Below the pieces are notes generated by a model. That model saw only the letters and a list, made by a program, of their open reading frames with translations, was not told where the DNA came from and did no database searches. DNA of 64,000 nucleotides from Nitrospira sp. (lineage in GTDB: Bacteria; Nitrospirota; Nitrospiria; Nitrospirales; Nitrospiraceae), in assembly GCA_018242665.1 (NCBI GenBank), contig JAFEBL010000017.1:186001-250000 (forward strand), written 5' to 3'. This document shows positions 25,037 through 32,097 of the stretch, in pieces. Within the stretch, counting starts at the first letter, position 1, and each line of letters starts with the position of its first letter. The translations under genes and the position numbers were made by a program.

Positions 25037-25588
25037 TCACAACTCCACACTCTCGGGAAGGCCAGAGCGGAACTCCGTATACATGACGAGGAGACGCCCC
25101 CCTTCGACCTTAGAGGGCAGGACGTCCAGCGGACGTGGGGCAGGACCGCCCAACACCTTGCCGTTCATGTCGAACATGCTGCCATGGCAGGGACAGAGAA
25201 ACTTCTGTTCCGTGTCATCCCAGCGATACCCGCACCCGAGATGGGTGCAGATCGGCGAAAAGACCCGCACCCCGCCTTCAGGCTGTTTCACAGCCCAGAC
25301 CGCTTTTTGTGATTTGGTTTCCATCCACCCATCGCGGACGGTCGTCACATGATCTAATTGCGTAGGGCGCCCCGCCGGCAAACTATCCACCGAGCCGACA
25401 TCGACCCATTCACGTTTGCGTCGCGTGAACGCCGGTGACACCAGCGAGCCGAGCAGTGGCACAGCCAATCCCACGCCTACCATCGCAGCCGCAGCAACGG
25501 TCATCCAATGGAAAAACGTACGCCGTGAACCGACCGGAGTCGACAGCCCTGTCCCTTCACTGCTCTGTGTGTCGTTGGAATGGCTCAC
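25037..25588 (-). CDS. Rieske iron-sulfur protein
   Basis: A membrane-anchored 2Fe-2S protein of about 183 residues. A basic and Arg-rich N-terminus (SRRTFFHWM) precedes one transmembrane helix (about 30-50), and the cluster motifs CTHLGC and CPCHGS follow, with GPAPRPL. It accepts electrons from quinol and passes them to the cytochrome c domain. The start is uncertain: a GTG at 25588 has GAGAAG upstream, while the first ATG (25663) has no ribosome site. The short spacing to the b/c gene (38 nt) shows a single operon. Confidence 0.92.
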   Translation of the reverse strand: MSHSNDTQSSEGTGLSTPVGSRRTFFHWMTVAAAAMVGVGLAVPLLGSLVSPAFTRRKREWVDVGSVDSLPAGRPTQLDHVTTVRDGWMETKSQKAVWAVKQPEGGVRVFSPICTHLGCGYRWDDTEQKFLCPCHGSMFDMNGKVLGGPAPRPLDVLPSKVEGGRLLVMYTEFRSGLPESVEL

Positions 25589-25667
25589 GTGTGCATGCTT
25601 CTCGGGGATGATCCCGGAGGGGGAGACGGCAGCACATCCACTCCGTCTCCGCCGTCCGGACATTGAC

Positions 25668-26111
25668 TCAGACCATCTGGTTCTCGATGTCCAGCCCTAG
25701 ACCGATCCAGGCCCGCAGCAAATCGTGCCGGGTCAATGTGTATCTGATCGTACCGTCCTTTTCGACGGGCAGATTGAGCAAGCGCTTCTCTTCCATTATT
25801 CGAACCGCATCGTCGATCGATGTCTCCGCCGTCACGGTAATCCGATCCTTGACCATGATCTGCTCTGCCGTGAGCTGATTGAAATCCTGGCTCGATCTCA
25901 AGGCTTTCAATAAATCGAATTCACTGATGAACCCGATGTACTGTCCCGCATCATCGACCACCGGCGCCCCGGGTGTATGCGTCGTCAATAACTCCACCGC
26001 GATCGCCAATGCGCTTTGGTTCCGACGAATGCGCAATTGGTTGGTTCCGACAACCTGTCCCACCGTCTTAAATCCGCCCACCGGTACACCCGGTCTCGCC
26101 ATCGTCGTCAT
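25668..26111 (-). CDS. CBS-domain pair protein
   Basis: A 147-residue cytoplasmic protein made of two CBS motifs (about 12-70 and 75-140; APVVDDAGQYIGFISEFDLL and LLNLPVEKDGTIRYTLTRHDLL). Such pairs bind adenine nucleotides and report cellular energy. AAGGAGG precedes the ATG at 26111. Stand-alone CBS proteins are common in low-oxygen and dormancy loci. Confidence 0.88.
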   Translation of the reverse strand: MTTMARPGVPVGGFKTVGQVVGTNQLRIRRNQSALAIAVELLTTHTPGAPVVDDAGQYIGFISEFDLLKALRSSQDFNQLTAEQIMVKDRITVTAETSIDDAVRIMEEKRLLNLPVEKDGTIRYTLTRHDLLRAWIGLGLDIENQMV

Positions 26112-26213
26112 CCTATCCTCCTTGTATTCCGGTGACAGAATGGCCACCGGCACTCTCCACACCCTCTCTGATCGAGAGTATTCATACCCCACTTCACAGA
26201 AATCGCTGCCGGC

Positions 26214-26432
26214 TCAGGATTTTTTACGGGCCTCGATCGGACAGGTGTTGATGCCCAACAGGGTCCAAACCGGACAAAACCCGATGGTCCCGGTCACGAG
26301 GGCGATGGCGCCCACCGCGAGCACCACACCCATTGCAGCCCCGGTCAATCCGCCGAAGACACCAATCCCGATCAACAACACACCGAGGATGATCCGAATG
26401 GGTCGTTCAATTCCGCCGACGTTGCATGCCAT
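26214..26432 (-). CDS. DUF2892 (YgaP-type membrane domain) protein
   Basis: A 72-residue inner-membrane protein with two short helices and the family signature N-V-G-G-x-E-R at the start, then GTIGFCPVWTLLGINTC near the end, the Cys-bearing turn. The domain is found alone or fused to rhodanese (YgaP), linking it to sulfur chemistry. A GGAGG site precedes the ATG. Confidence 0.83.
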   Translation of the reverse strand: MACNVGGIERPIRIILGVLLIGIGVFGGLTGAAMGVVLAVGAIALVTGTIGFCPVWTLLGINTCPIEARKKS

Positions 26433-26450
26433 GATGTGCCTCCTTCGTTG

Positions 26451-26600
26451 TAGTCAGGCTCTCAGCTGTGAGCGTTCAGCTCTCAGCATTCAGATTCAAC
26501 GACTGTCGGCGACTCGCGATCTTAATGGGTATGAGTCATCGCAGAGGAAATGGATTCAGTTTTCCCCAACTCTTCCTCCGACTCCTGATGCTGACCACTG
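26451..26600. repeat. short degenerate TCAGC-type repeats
   Basis: The stretch between the DUF2892 gene and the next cytochrome carries several imperfect copies of a TCAGC/CTCAGC element (for example CTCAGCTGTGAGC, CAGCTCTCAGC) and GACTGA/GCTGA words. It has no ORF I can support. It resembles simple intergenic repeats; the function is unknown. Confidence 0.3.
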
Positions 26601-26626
26601 AAGACTGAATAACCGAAGGCTGAACG

Positions 26627-27118
26627 CTACTTATCTGTCGCAAAACGATACATGTCATGGCAGGTGGTGCATCGTGCCGTCATGCTCGACAGGCGGCTAA
26701 GAATCTGCTGGGAGTTTTCGCCCTGCGCAATACCATCGGCGAGATGATCCATGTCCTTGTGAATGGACATCCCCATTTGCTTGAACGCCAAGGGCAGTTT
26801 CAACATGATCGCAGGGTTTACATCCACGGCCATCGCCATGCCTGCCGCGCGAGCCGCGCCTTCCGCATCCTTGAGGTTCGGGCTCGGTTTGCCCAGCACC
26901 GTGAGGACGCCATGCACGGCCTTCAACAACTCACGCATCTCCGTCAACACCAGCGCGCGCTCCGCCGGCGCCAGCAGAATCTCCGTCCGCCCGTCCGCCG
27001 CCGGCCTGGTATGGCCTTGAATGAACAACGCCAGCATGATCACCACCGTGACAATCCAGAGCGTCACAGTGCCGAGCCCGACGACACGCCAATTGATGAG
27101 GGAACGGATGCCGTTCAT
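26627..27118 (-). CDS. class II-like cytochrome c, membrane-anchored
   Basis: A 163-residue protein with an N-terminal membrane helix (about 14-34) and a four-helix-type body that ends in the haem site CTTCH about 10 residues from the C-terminus, as in cytochrome c' and related class II proteins. A Met-rich region (MAMAVD, KQMGMSIHKDMDHL) lies in the body. It is encoded immediately after the monoheme gene, with start and stop codons adjacent. The distal ligand and partner are unknown; NO or O2 binding is possible. Confidence 0.75.
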   Translation of the reverse strand: MNGIRSLINWRVVGLGTVTLWIVTVVIMLALFIQGHTRPAADGRTEILLAPAERALVLTEMRELLKAVHGVLTVLGKPSPNLKDAEGAARAAGMAMAVDVNPAIMLKLPLAFKQMGMSIHKDMDHLADGIAQGENSQQILSRLSSMTARCTTCHDMYRFATDK

Positions 27119-27484
27119 TCAGGGTTGACTCCGGCCGGTGCCACTGCCCAACTGCCGCAAGTAGGCCGTCACATCCCGGATCTCCTCTTCGGACAGAACA
27201 AACTTCCACGCCCCCATCGCGGTGTTGTTCTTGCCATCGTGGATCGTCTTCAATAGCGTCGCGTCCAATTTGCTCTGCGCGGCAGGAGCCGTGAGGTCGG
27301 CGACCGGAGGCGTGAAAGTCATTGCGCCGTTTCCCTTGCCCTCCACCCCATGGCACCGGATGCACAGATTGGCATAGAGCACCTTTCCCTTCACGGTGTT
27401 TCCGTCTCCTGCTGCCCACGCGCCGCCCACAGCAGCCACGAGGAACATCAGTACCCCGCAATTTATGCCGCCCCCTATGCTCAT
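27119..27484 (-). CDS. periplasmic monoheme cytochrome c
   Basis: A 121-residue class I cytochrome with a signal peptide (MSIGGGINCGVLMFLVAAVGGAWA), the haem site CIRCHG, the loop TPPVADLTAPAAQSK and the ligand loop NNTAMGAWKFVLSEEE. It is a close paralogue of the product at 23280. GGAAGG precedes the ATG at 27484, which sits within a longer frame. It forms a two-gene unit with the class II-like cytochrome. Confidence 0.88.
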   Translation of the reverse strand: MSIGGGINCGVLMFLVAAVGGAWAAGDGNTVKGKVLYANLCIRCHGVEGKGNGAMTFTPPVADLTAPAAQSKLDATLLKTIHDGKNNTAMGAWKFVLSEEEIRDVTAYLRQLGSGTGRSQP

Positions 27485-27703
27485 GGACCTTCCATCTTCG
27501 ACGATGACTGCACGCACATCGCAGGGTTACGTAGGATGAACAGAATGCGATCCCCATGCCATTGCTATCTGTAGCAAGGACCACGACACACGTGAGGAAA
27601 GCCGCCGATTCTCGTAGGCGCGCACTGCCAGGGGGCCGCAGGCCTGGAGAGAATCACCCCAACGCGCATGCGAAACTGGCGCAAGATGCCACAGACGCGA
27701 AGA

Positions 27704-28138
27704 CTACAGGATGGTCGGCTCGAGGATCACGCGGGTTTTCATTGAATTGGAAATCAGACAGTTGGCTTCAGCCTTTTCGATCAATTCCTTCGCCTTGCCC
27801 GCATCTCCTCCTGCATGGAGGGTGATACGCGGTCGCAACGTGATCACCGTCATCTGAAATTTTCCCTCGACGAGTTCCAACCGGCCTTCCGCCTCAGACT
27901 GATACGACGCAAAAGCCAGCCCCGCCCGCTCCGCCACTGCAAGAAACGTCGTTAGGAGACAAATGTTCGCTGCTGCGACATACAAGTCCTCCGGGGACCA
28001 GATGCCCTCATGCCCTTTAAATTCCGGCGGCGTCGCCACCTGGATCTCCGGCTTGCCGTCACAGGCGATCATTCCCTTCTTCTGTTCCGTCCACTTCACG
28101 GTCGTGTGATACGTATACACCTTACTGCGAACGTCCAT
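27704..28138 (-). CDS. OsmC-family protein
   Basis: A 144-residue OsmC-fold cytoplasmic protein (SPEDLYVAAANICLLTTFL, then AEANCLISNSMKT, carrying the two Cys positions). It begins MDVRSKVYTYHTTVKW. It differs clearly from the OsmC paralogue at 21716, so the two are not a recent duplication. A detoxification role for peroxides or reactive sulfur is inferred from the family. Confidence 0.82.
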   Translation of the reverse strand: MDVRSKVYTYHTTVKWTEQKKGMIACDGKPEIQVATPPEFKGHEGIWSPEDLYVAAANICLLTTFLAVAERAGLAFASYQSEAEGRLELVEGKFQMTVITLRPRITLHAGGDAGKAKELIEKAEANCLISNSMKTRVILEPTIL

Positions 28139-28252
28139 CGTTCCCTCCGGTCTGGTTCAGGATATGTGGTGGCCATCAACGATACGCCATCAGTCACACG
28201 CTCTTCTCCCAACGAGATACACGTCACACTTCACGCCGTTTTCCTCAGTCTG

Positions 28253-28669
28253 CTAGAGGTGATAATCCCCTGCGGCTTCCGGTTGATACAGGACTTCCTT
28301 GATGCGCACGGTTCGCACCCCGGCCGGCACGGGCCAATCCACCGTCTCACCCGCGCGTGCCCCCAACAGCGCGGTCCCGATCGGTGCAAGGATCGACAGT
28401 TTCTTCTCCTGGATACCGGCGTCAGAAGGAAAGACCAGCGTATAGACGTTTTCCATGCCGGTATCGACGTCTTCGATCCGGACTTGGGAATTCATCGTGA
28501 CCACGTCACGGGGAACGGCCGATGGATCAACGACATGGGCGAGATCGAGCTCGTTCTCCAGACTCTCCAGATGATCCCGGTCCCGCGCCCCGACGCTGAC
28601 ACGAGCCTTCAGGACATCTCTCAGGCGTGCCAAATCGAATTCGGTGATATAGATATCTCGTTGGGTCAT
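28253..28669 (-). CDS. rnk: Rnk-like regulator (GreA/GreB C-terminal fold)
   Basis: A 138-residue cytoplasmic protein with a short coiled N-terminus (MTQRDIYITEFDLARLRDVL) and the GreA/B-type C-terminal domain (LSILAPIGTALLGARAGETVDW). Rnk binds RNA polymerase and affects nucleotide pools; it lacks the Gre catalytic coiled-coil acidic tip. Its ATG overlaps the stop of the Usp gene (ATGA), so both are made together. The linkage to Usp is common in dormancy loci. Confidence 0.85.
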   Translation of the reverse strand: MTQRDIYITEFDLARLRDVLKARVSVGARDRDHLESLENELDLAHVVDPSAVPRDVVTMNSQVRIEDVDTGMENVYTLVFPSDAGIQEKKLSILAPIGTALLGARAGETVDWPVPAGVRTVRIKEVLYQPEAAGDYHL

Positions 28670-29643
28670 CGTTGTGCTCCCTTCATTTCCGTCTCGCTCA
28701 TGGTTTGCGGCACAACCCGGCGATGGTCCGGCGAAAACTTCGGCGTCTTCACGGTGAGGACCGGACACGTCGCCCGGCGCAACACGGCATCCGCCACGCT
28801 GCCGAACCGTTCCATCGAGAGGCCGCGGCGGCCGTGGGTCCCCATGACGATCAGATCGGATTGATGGCGCAACGCAGAGGCGAGAATCACATCGGACGCA
28901 ATGCCCCCTGCAATCTCGGTGTCGGCCGCCAATCCGAATGAAGTCACAAAGGTCTGGAGTTCGCCCAGTTGTCTGTTCCAATGGTCTCGTTTTTCTGTCT
29001 CCTGCTCGACGACGCCCAGGCCGCAGTCCAAATCGTAGGACACCGGTTCCAATACATGCATCAACGTGATGGTGGCGCCAAGGCCGTTGGCGAGTTGAAT
29101 GGCATATTCGACCGCATCAAGGGAGGGACTTGAAAAATCCAGCGGTACCAGAATATGCCCGATCTGCACCTGTCTGTTTGCCACAGACGGCTTGCCCGTT
29201 TCTTCACCCAGCCCTGGTACCGCGAGAACCGGACAGGGTCCTTCTCTCACAACCCGTTCCGCCGTGCTGCCGATCAGTCCATACAGCAGGTTGGTTCGTC
29301 CTCGGACACCCAGCACCACAAGCTCTGCCCCCTCGTCCTTCGCAGCCAGACCAATGTGTTCCGCCGGGCTCCCCAGAACCAGCCGTACCTTGGCGGAAAT
29401 ACCATGCCGCCCCAGATCGTCGCGCACCTCCGCCAACTGCCGCGCGGCCTCAGCCCGTGCTTGCACCACCGCGGCAAGGGACGCCGCCTCAGCGCTCGAC
29501 TGGTGGGGCGCCTCGATCACATGCAGAACCTCCAACGTGGCTCCGCAGTGGGAGGCAAGATAGACGGCGTAGTCCTGCGCACAGGCTGCGCCATCAGAAA
29601 AATCTGTCGCCAAGAGAATCCGTGTCATCAGTGGCCTCGTCAT
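28666..29643 (-). CDS. tandem-domain universal stress protein
   Basis: A 325-residue cytoplasmic protein with two Usp domains. The first has the nucleotide loop GVRGRTNLLYGLIGSTAER and the second GTHGRRGLSMERFGSV, so both look able to bind nucleotide, although spacing in the second differs from the consensus by one or two positions. The start at 29643 has AGAGGAG; the longer frame lacks one. It is translationally coupled to rnk and is the second of two tandem Usp genes in the window. Confidence 0.9.
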   Translation of the reverse strand: MTRPLMTRILLATDFSDGAACAQDYAVYLASHCGATLEVLHVIEAPHQSSAEAASLAAVVQARAEAARQLAEVRDDLGRHGISAKVRLVLGSPAEHIGLAAKDEGAELVVLGVRGRTNLLYGLIGSTAERVVREGPCPVLAVPGLGEETGKPSVANRQVQIGHILVPLDFSSPSLDAVEYAIQLANGLGATITLMHVLEPVSYDLDCGLGVVEQETEKRDHWNRQLGELQTFVTSFGLAADTEIAGGIASDVILASALRHQSDLIVMGTHGRRGLSMERFGSVADAVLRRATCPVLTVKTPKFSPDHRRVVPQTMSETEMKGAQR

Positions 29644-29969
29644 GATAGCTCCTCTGAAACGGTTGGGCGACTGTTCCCATGGAGACAATCGGCCTCCGGC
29701 GAGCGGCGACGGCAGGTCGATCAAGGAGCGGTACGCGTGGGTGGTGGCAATGTGAATACTGACGATTAACGAGTGTTATTGGCTGTACAGCAAGACAAGT
29801 GCCAACGACGCTCTCGCCCGTGCGTTTGCTTTCTCGCTTATTTTCTGGGCGGGTATAAAACAGACGGTGCCGAGTGCCGCACCTTACTGTTGCCATTTGC
29901 AGCAGAGGCCCTCTTCGCCATGAGGCAATACACCCCGCCGCTGCAGTTCAAGACCACTGTGTGTCACCT
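29644..29969. other. intergenic region, relatively AT-rich
   Basis: About 325 nt upstream of the Usp-rnk operon. The centre (about 29740-29860) is AT-richer than the surrounding DNA and contains the 10-bp palindrome GCTGTACAGC. It is the likely promoter of the Usp gene, but I cannot place -10 and -35 boxes with confidence. No gene is visible. Confidence 0.4.
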
Positions 29970-30938
29970 TTACTCACCCGACTCAGCGTCCGACGAACCC
30001 GCACGAGACTTCCTTCCGTCGCTCCACCACAACCCGCTCATCTCCATGACCGCCGTCTCGCCCGGCGCCTGCTCGAGGAGGTCGCGCGAAAAACTCAGGC
30101 ACGGCATGCGTTCATACATCATCCGCAGCACTTCAGCCTCCTTCGGCGTATCGATCGCCTCAGTCAGGCCTTCGAAGAAGGTCATCATCTTGGGCAGCAC
30201 TCTCCGGCCCAAATTCCAGAATGCCTCGACTTTCCCCGTCATGATGAACGTATTCCACAGCGCGCCTGACGCATAGGCCAACTGCGCCAATGGCGGCTCC
30301 GGCCTCTCGATGAATGTCTTGACGGCGCGGATCGAACGAGTGCCGAAACTGACCAGCTGACGATCGGGCATGATCCATCCGTAGTCCGCTTGCGGGCCGT
30401 CCGGCCGCGACGCGAGCAATACCGGCTTCGTGATCAGCCTCTCCGCCGCCCGCATGGCATACAGCACCTCCCTGAGATACCGCTCCTCGGGAAACACAAC
30501 ATGGCCGGAGGGGGAAATGAGAACCGTGGCATCCGGATCACGCGCCCGAATGTAGGTCAACGAGAGAAAAATCCCCGACGCTGTGCCGAGATTGCGGGGC
30601 TGCACTAACACCAACCCGGGCCCCCGCGCGCCGATCTGCGCCCAGACTTCACGATGCCCACGGGCCATGACGACGACCATACGCGCCGGGCTGATGACCT
30701 GCATCGTGCGATCGAGCGTATGCTGGAATTTCGAGCGGGTCCCCAGGAGTCGGCCATATTGCTGGGGAACCATCCTTCCAAGCCGGTGACTGAAGGCCGG
30801 TTGCATCCCGGCCTCGTCATCGTTCGCGAGTACAATTGACCATCGTCGCCCCCTAGATTCCCCTGGCTCCTGCACGATGATCTCCACGTCGCAAAGAGAG
30901 TACACCCTCTCGCCGTAACCTTGCTCACTCGTGGCCAT
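29970..30938 (-). CDS. mannose-1-phosphate guanylyltransferase-like protein with degenerate active loop
   Basis: A 322-residue nucleotidyltransferase-fold protein. It shows the family layout: WSIVLANDDEAGMQP replaces the glycine-rich G-x-G-x-R loop, then PRNLGTASGI, PSGHVVF, and the central LASRPDGPQADYGWI. The usual GGxGTRLxP nucleotide loop is lost, so it may be inactive or bind another substrate. The start is GTG 30941 or ATG 30938. The gene overlaps the preceding tiny membrane-protein gene by about 14 nt. The substrate is unknown. Confidence 0.6.
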   Translation of the reverse strand: MATSEQGYGERVYSLCDVEIIVQEPGESRGRRWSIVLANDDEAGMQPAFSHRLGRMVPQQYGRLLGTRSKFQHTLDRTMQVISPARMVVVMARGHREVWAQIGARGPGLVLVQPRNLGTASGIFLSLTYIRARDPDATVLISPSGHVVFPEERYLREVLYAMRAAERLITKPVLLASRPDGPQADYGWIMPDRQLVSFGTRSIRAVKTFIERPEPPLAQLAYASGALWNTFIMTGKVEAFWNLGRRVLPKMMTFFEGLTEAIDTPKEAEVLRMMYERMPCLSFSRDLLEQAPGETAVMEMSGLWWSDGRKSRAGSSDAESGE

Positions 30939-31071
30939 CACGAACGGCGATCGTCCTGCGCTTCACAGACATCTGCGAGGATGCGATCTGTTTTTCATCG
31001 AGGAAGGATAGCCACAACACCGCCACCCATACCACGCTGGTGATCCCTCCCAGCGCCAACAGCACGAGCAT
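30925..31071 (-). CDS. small single-pass membrane protein
   Basis: A 48-residue protein with one hydrophobic helix (LALGGITSVVWVAVLWLSF, about 5-24) followed by a basic, polar tail. AAAAGGG precedes the ATG at 31071. Its end overlaps the start of the nucleotidyltransferase-like gene. I do not recognise a family; such small proteins sometimes stabilise oxidases or transporters. Confidence 0.45.
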   Translation of the reverse strand: MLVLLALGGITSVVWVAVLWLSFLDEKQIASSQMSVKRRTIAVRDGHE

Positions 31072-31119
31072 GTCGACACCCTTTTCGCTCGCCCCTTCGA
31101 CAGGGGCCAATCGAGCCCA

Positions 31120-31221
31120 TTACTCGGATAGATTCAGCAATGACAAGCCCCAGAAGACCATGACTCCAATTGCGCCGATGACCATCAACAGCAGCAACGT
31201 GGCCGGCACCATGGTTTTCAT
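31120..31221 (-). CDS. 33-residue membrane peptide gene
   Basis: A very short frame with a strong ribosome site (GGAGGAGAGGAACAC) just before its ATG. The product is nearly all hydrophobic (VPATLLLLMVIGAIGVMVF) and would form a single transmembrane helix. It precedes the second small gene by 48 nt. Its reality rests on the ribosome site and the coherent helix. A role as subunit of an oxidase or as a membrane stress peptide is speculation. Confidence 0.5.
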   Translation of the reverse strand: MKTMVPATLLLLMVIGAIGVMVFWGLSLLNLSE

Positions 31222-31327
31222 GTGTTCCTCTCCTCCACTCTGTATGATCTGCGCGAGGTGACATGCTCGTCATCCCCCCGTGACCATGCCACTGTGACTC
31301 CCGAACATGAATCGACGATGAACGGAG

Positions 31328-31345
31328 CATGAAGAATTCTTCATG
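31328..31345. promoter_or_regulatory. 18-bp perfect palindrome, candidate operator
   Basis: CATGAAGAATTCTTCATG reads identically on both strands and lies about 107 nt upstream of the small membrane-peptide gene. It is not followed by a T-run, and its shape suits a dimeric regulator site. No matching second copy was noticed elsewhere. The regulator is unknown. Confidence 0.4.
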
Positions 31346-31389
31346 AATCGTGTTTCATGGACGCTCCATCCATGCTTCAGATTCGTCCG

Positions 31390-31557
31390 TTATCGAGCGC
31401 TGGGGAGGTGACCGCTGAGAAGGGTTAGTGGGTAGGCGGTGTCAGCCCTGTTGCCGGGACCGTGATTGATGTTGCCGGTGACCAGACTCGCATTCCTGAA
31501 ATCGGTTCCGAGGAACCCAGCGGCCTTAGCCCAATCGATCCAACCAGAGCTGCTCAT
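31390..31557 (-). CDS. possible small ORF, translationally coupled
   Basis: A 55-codon frame whose ATG overlaps the stop of the membrane protein gene at 31554 (ATGA), ending in SGHLPSAR. The product shows no signal, helix or recognised motif. The overlap is the only support; it could also be a non-coding tail. Confidence 0.3.
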   Translation of the reverse strand: MSSSGWIDWAKAAGFLGTDFRNASLVTGNINHGPGNRADTAYPLTLLSGHLPSAR

Positions 31558-32093
31558 TCGAGCGACAGGGAACTTGACCGCACGACTTGCGTCAGACCCC
31601 ACAACAAAAAAAGACCGTAGACCGTGCCGAAAAACCAGGGAAAACTGATAGCCCGATGCGCCCACCATTGACGATGTTGCCGGAACGCCCAGGAGGGCTC
31701 AAATGAGCGCGGCTCATTGCTCTGATCGACAATCGTCTCGCGGTGCTCACGCAAGCGGTAGAGCGTGCTGACCGGCTTGCGGTTAAGCCACTCCGGCCTG
31801 GTCTCGATGCCGCGCAACTGCCATTCCCACAGCGCATTCTGACCGGAAAACCGGCCCAGCACGATGGCCATCTGCGCGCTCATGAGAATCCCGATGGTGC
31901 TGAGCAAGACGATAACGATCGTAAAGGGCAGCGCCAGCGACTCCCGCGAGACGAGCAACCCGATAACAGCGACGAAAATCGAATTGGCCGTCAAATAGTC
32001 CGACAGCATGGTGTGATAGTCACGGACACCGGACGTCCACAACGTCAACAGGTGACTGTAGTCAGATTGCATGGTGTCGCGATCGTAGACCAT
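31554..32093 (-). CDS. putative membrane protein of unknown function
   Basis: A 179-residue inner-membrane protein. The N-terminal half carries two hydrophobic helices (about 30-47 and 50-72), then a hydrophilic stretch with aromatic residues, and a C-terminal helix (AISFPWFFGTVYGLFLLWGL). I do not recognise a family. A GGAG site lies upstream of the ATG at 32093, which sits 4 nt after the phosphorylase stop. Co-transcription with the glycogen phosphorylase gene is likely. Confidence 0.6.
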   Translation of the reverse strand: MVYDRDTMQSDYSHLLTLWTSGVRDYHTMLSDYLTANSIFVAVIGLLVSRESLALPFTIVIVLLSTIGILMSAQMAIVLGRFSGQNALWEWQLRGIETRPEWLNRKPVSTLYRLREHRETIVDQSNEPRSFEPSWAFRQHRQWWAHRAISFPWFFGTVYGLFLLWGLTQVVRSSSLSLE

Positions 32094-32097
32094 CCCG

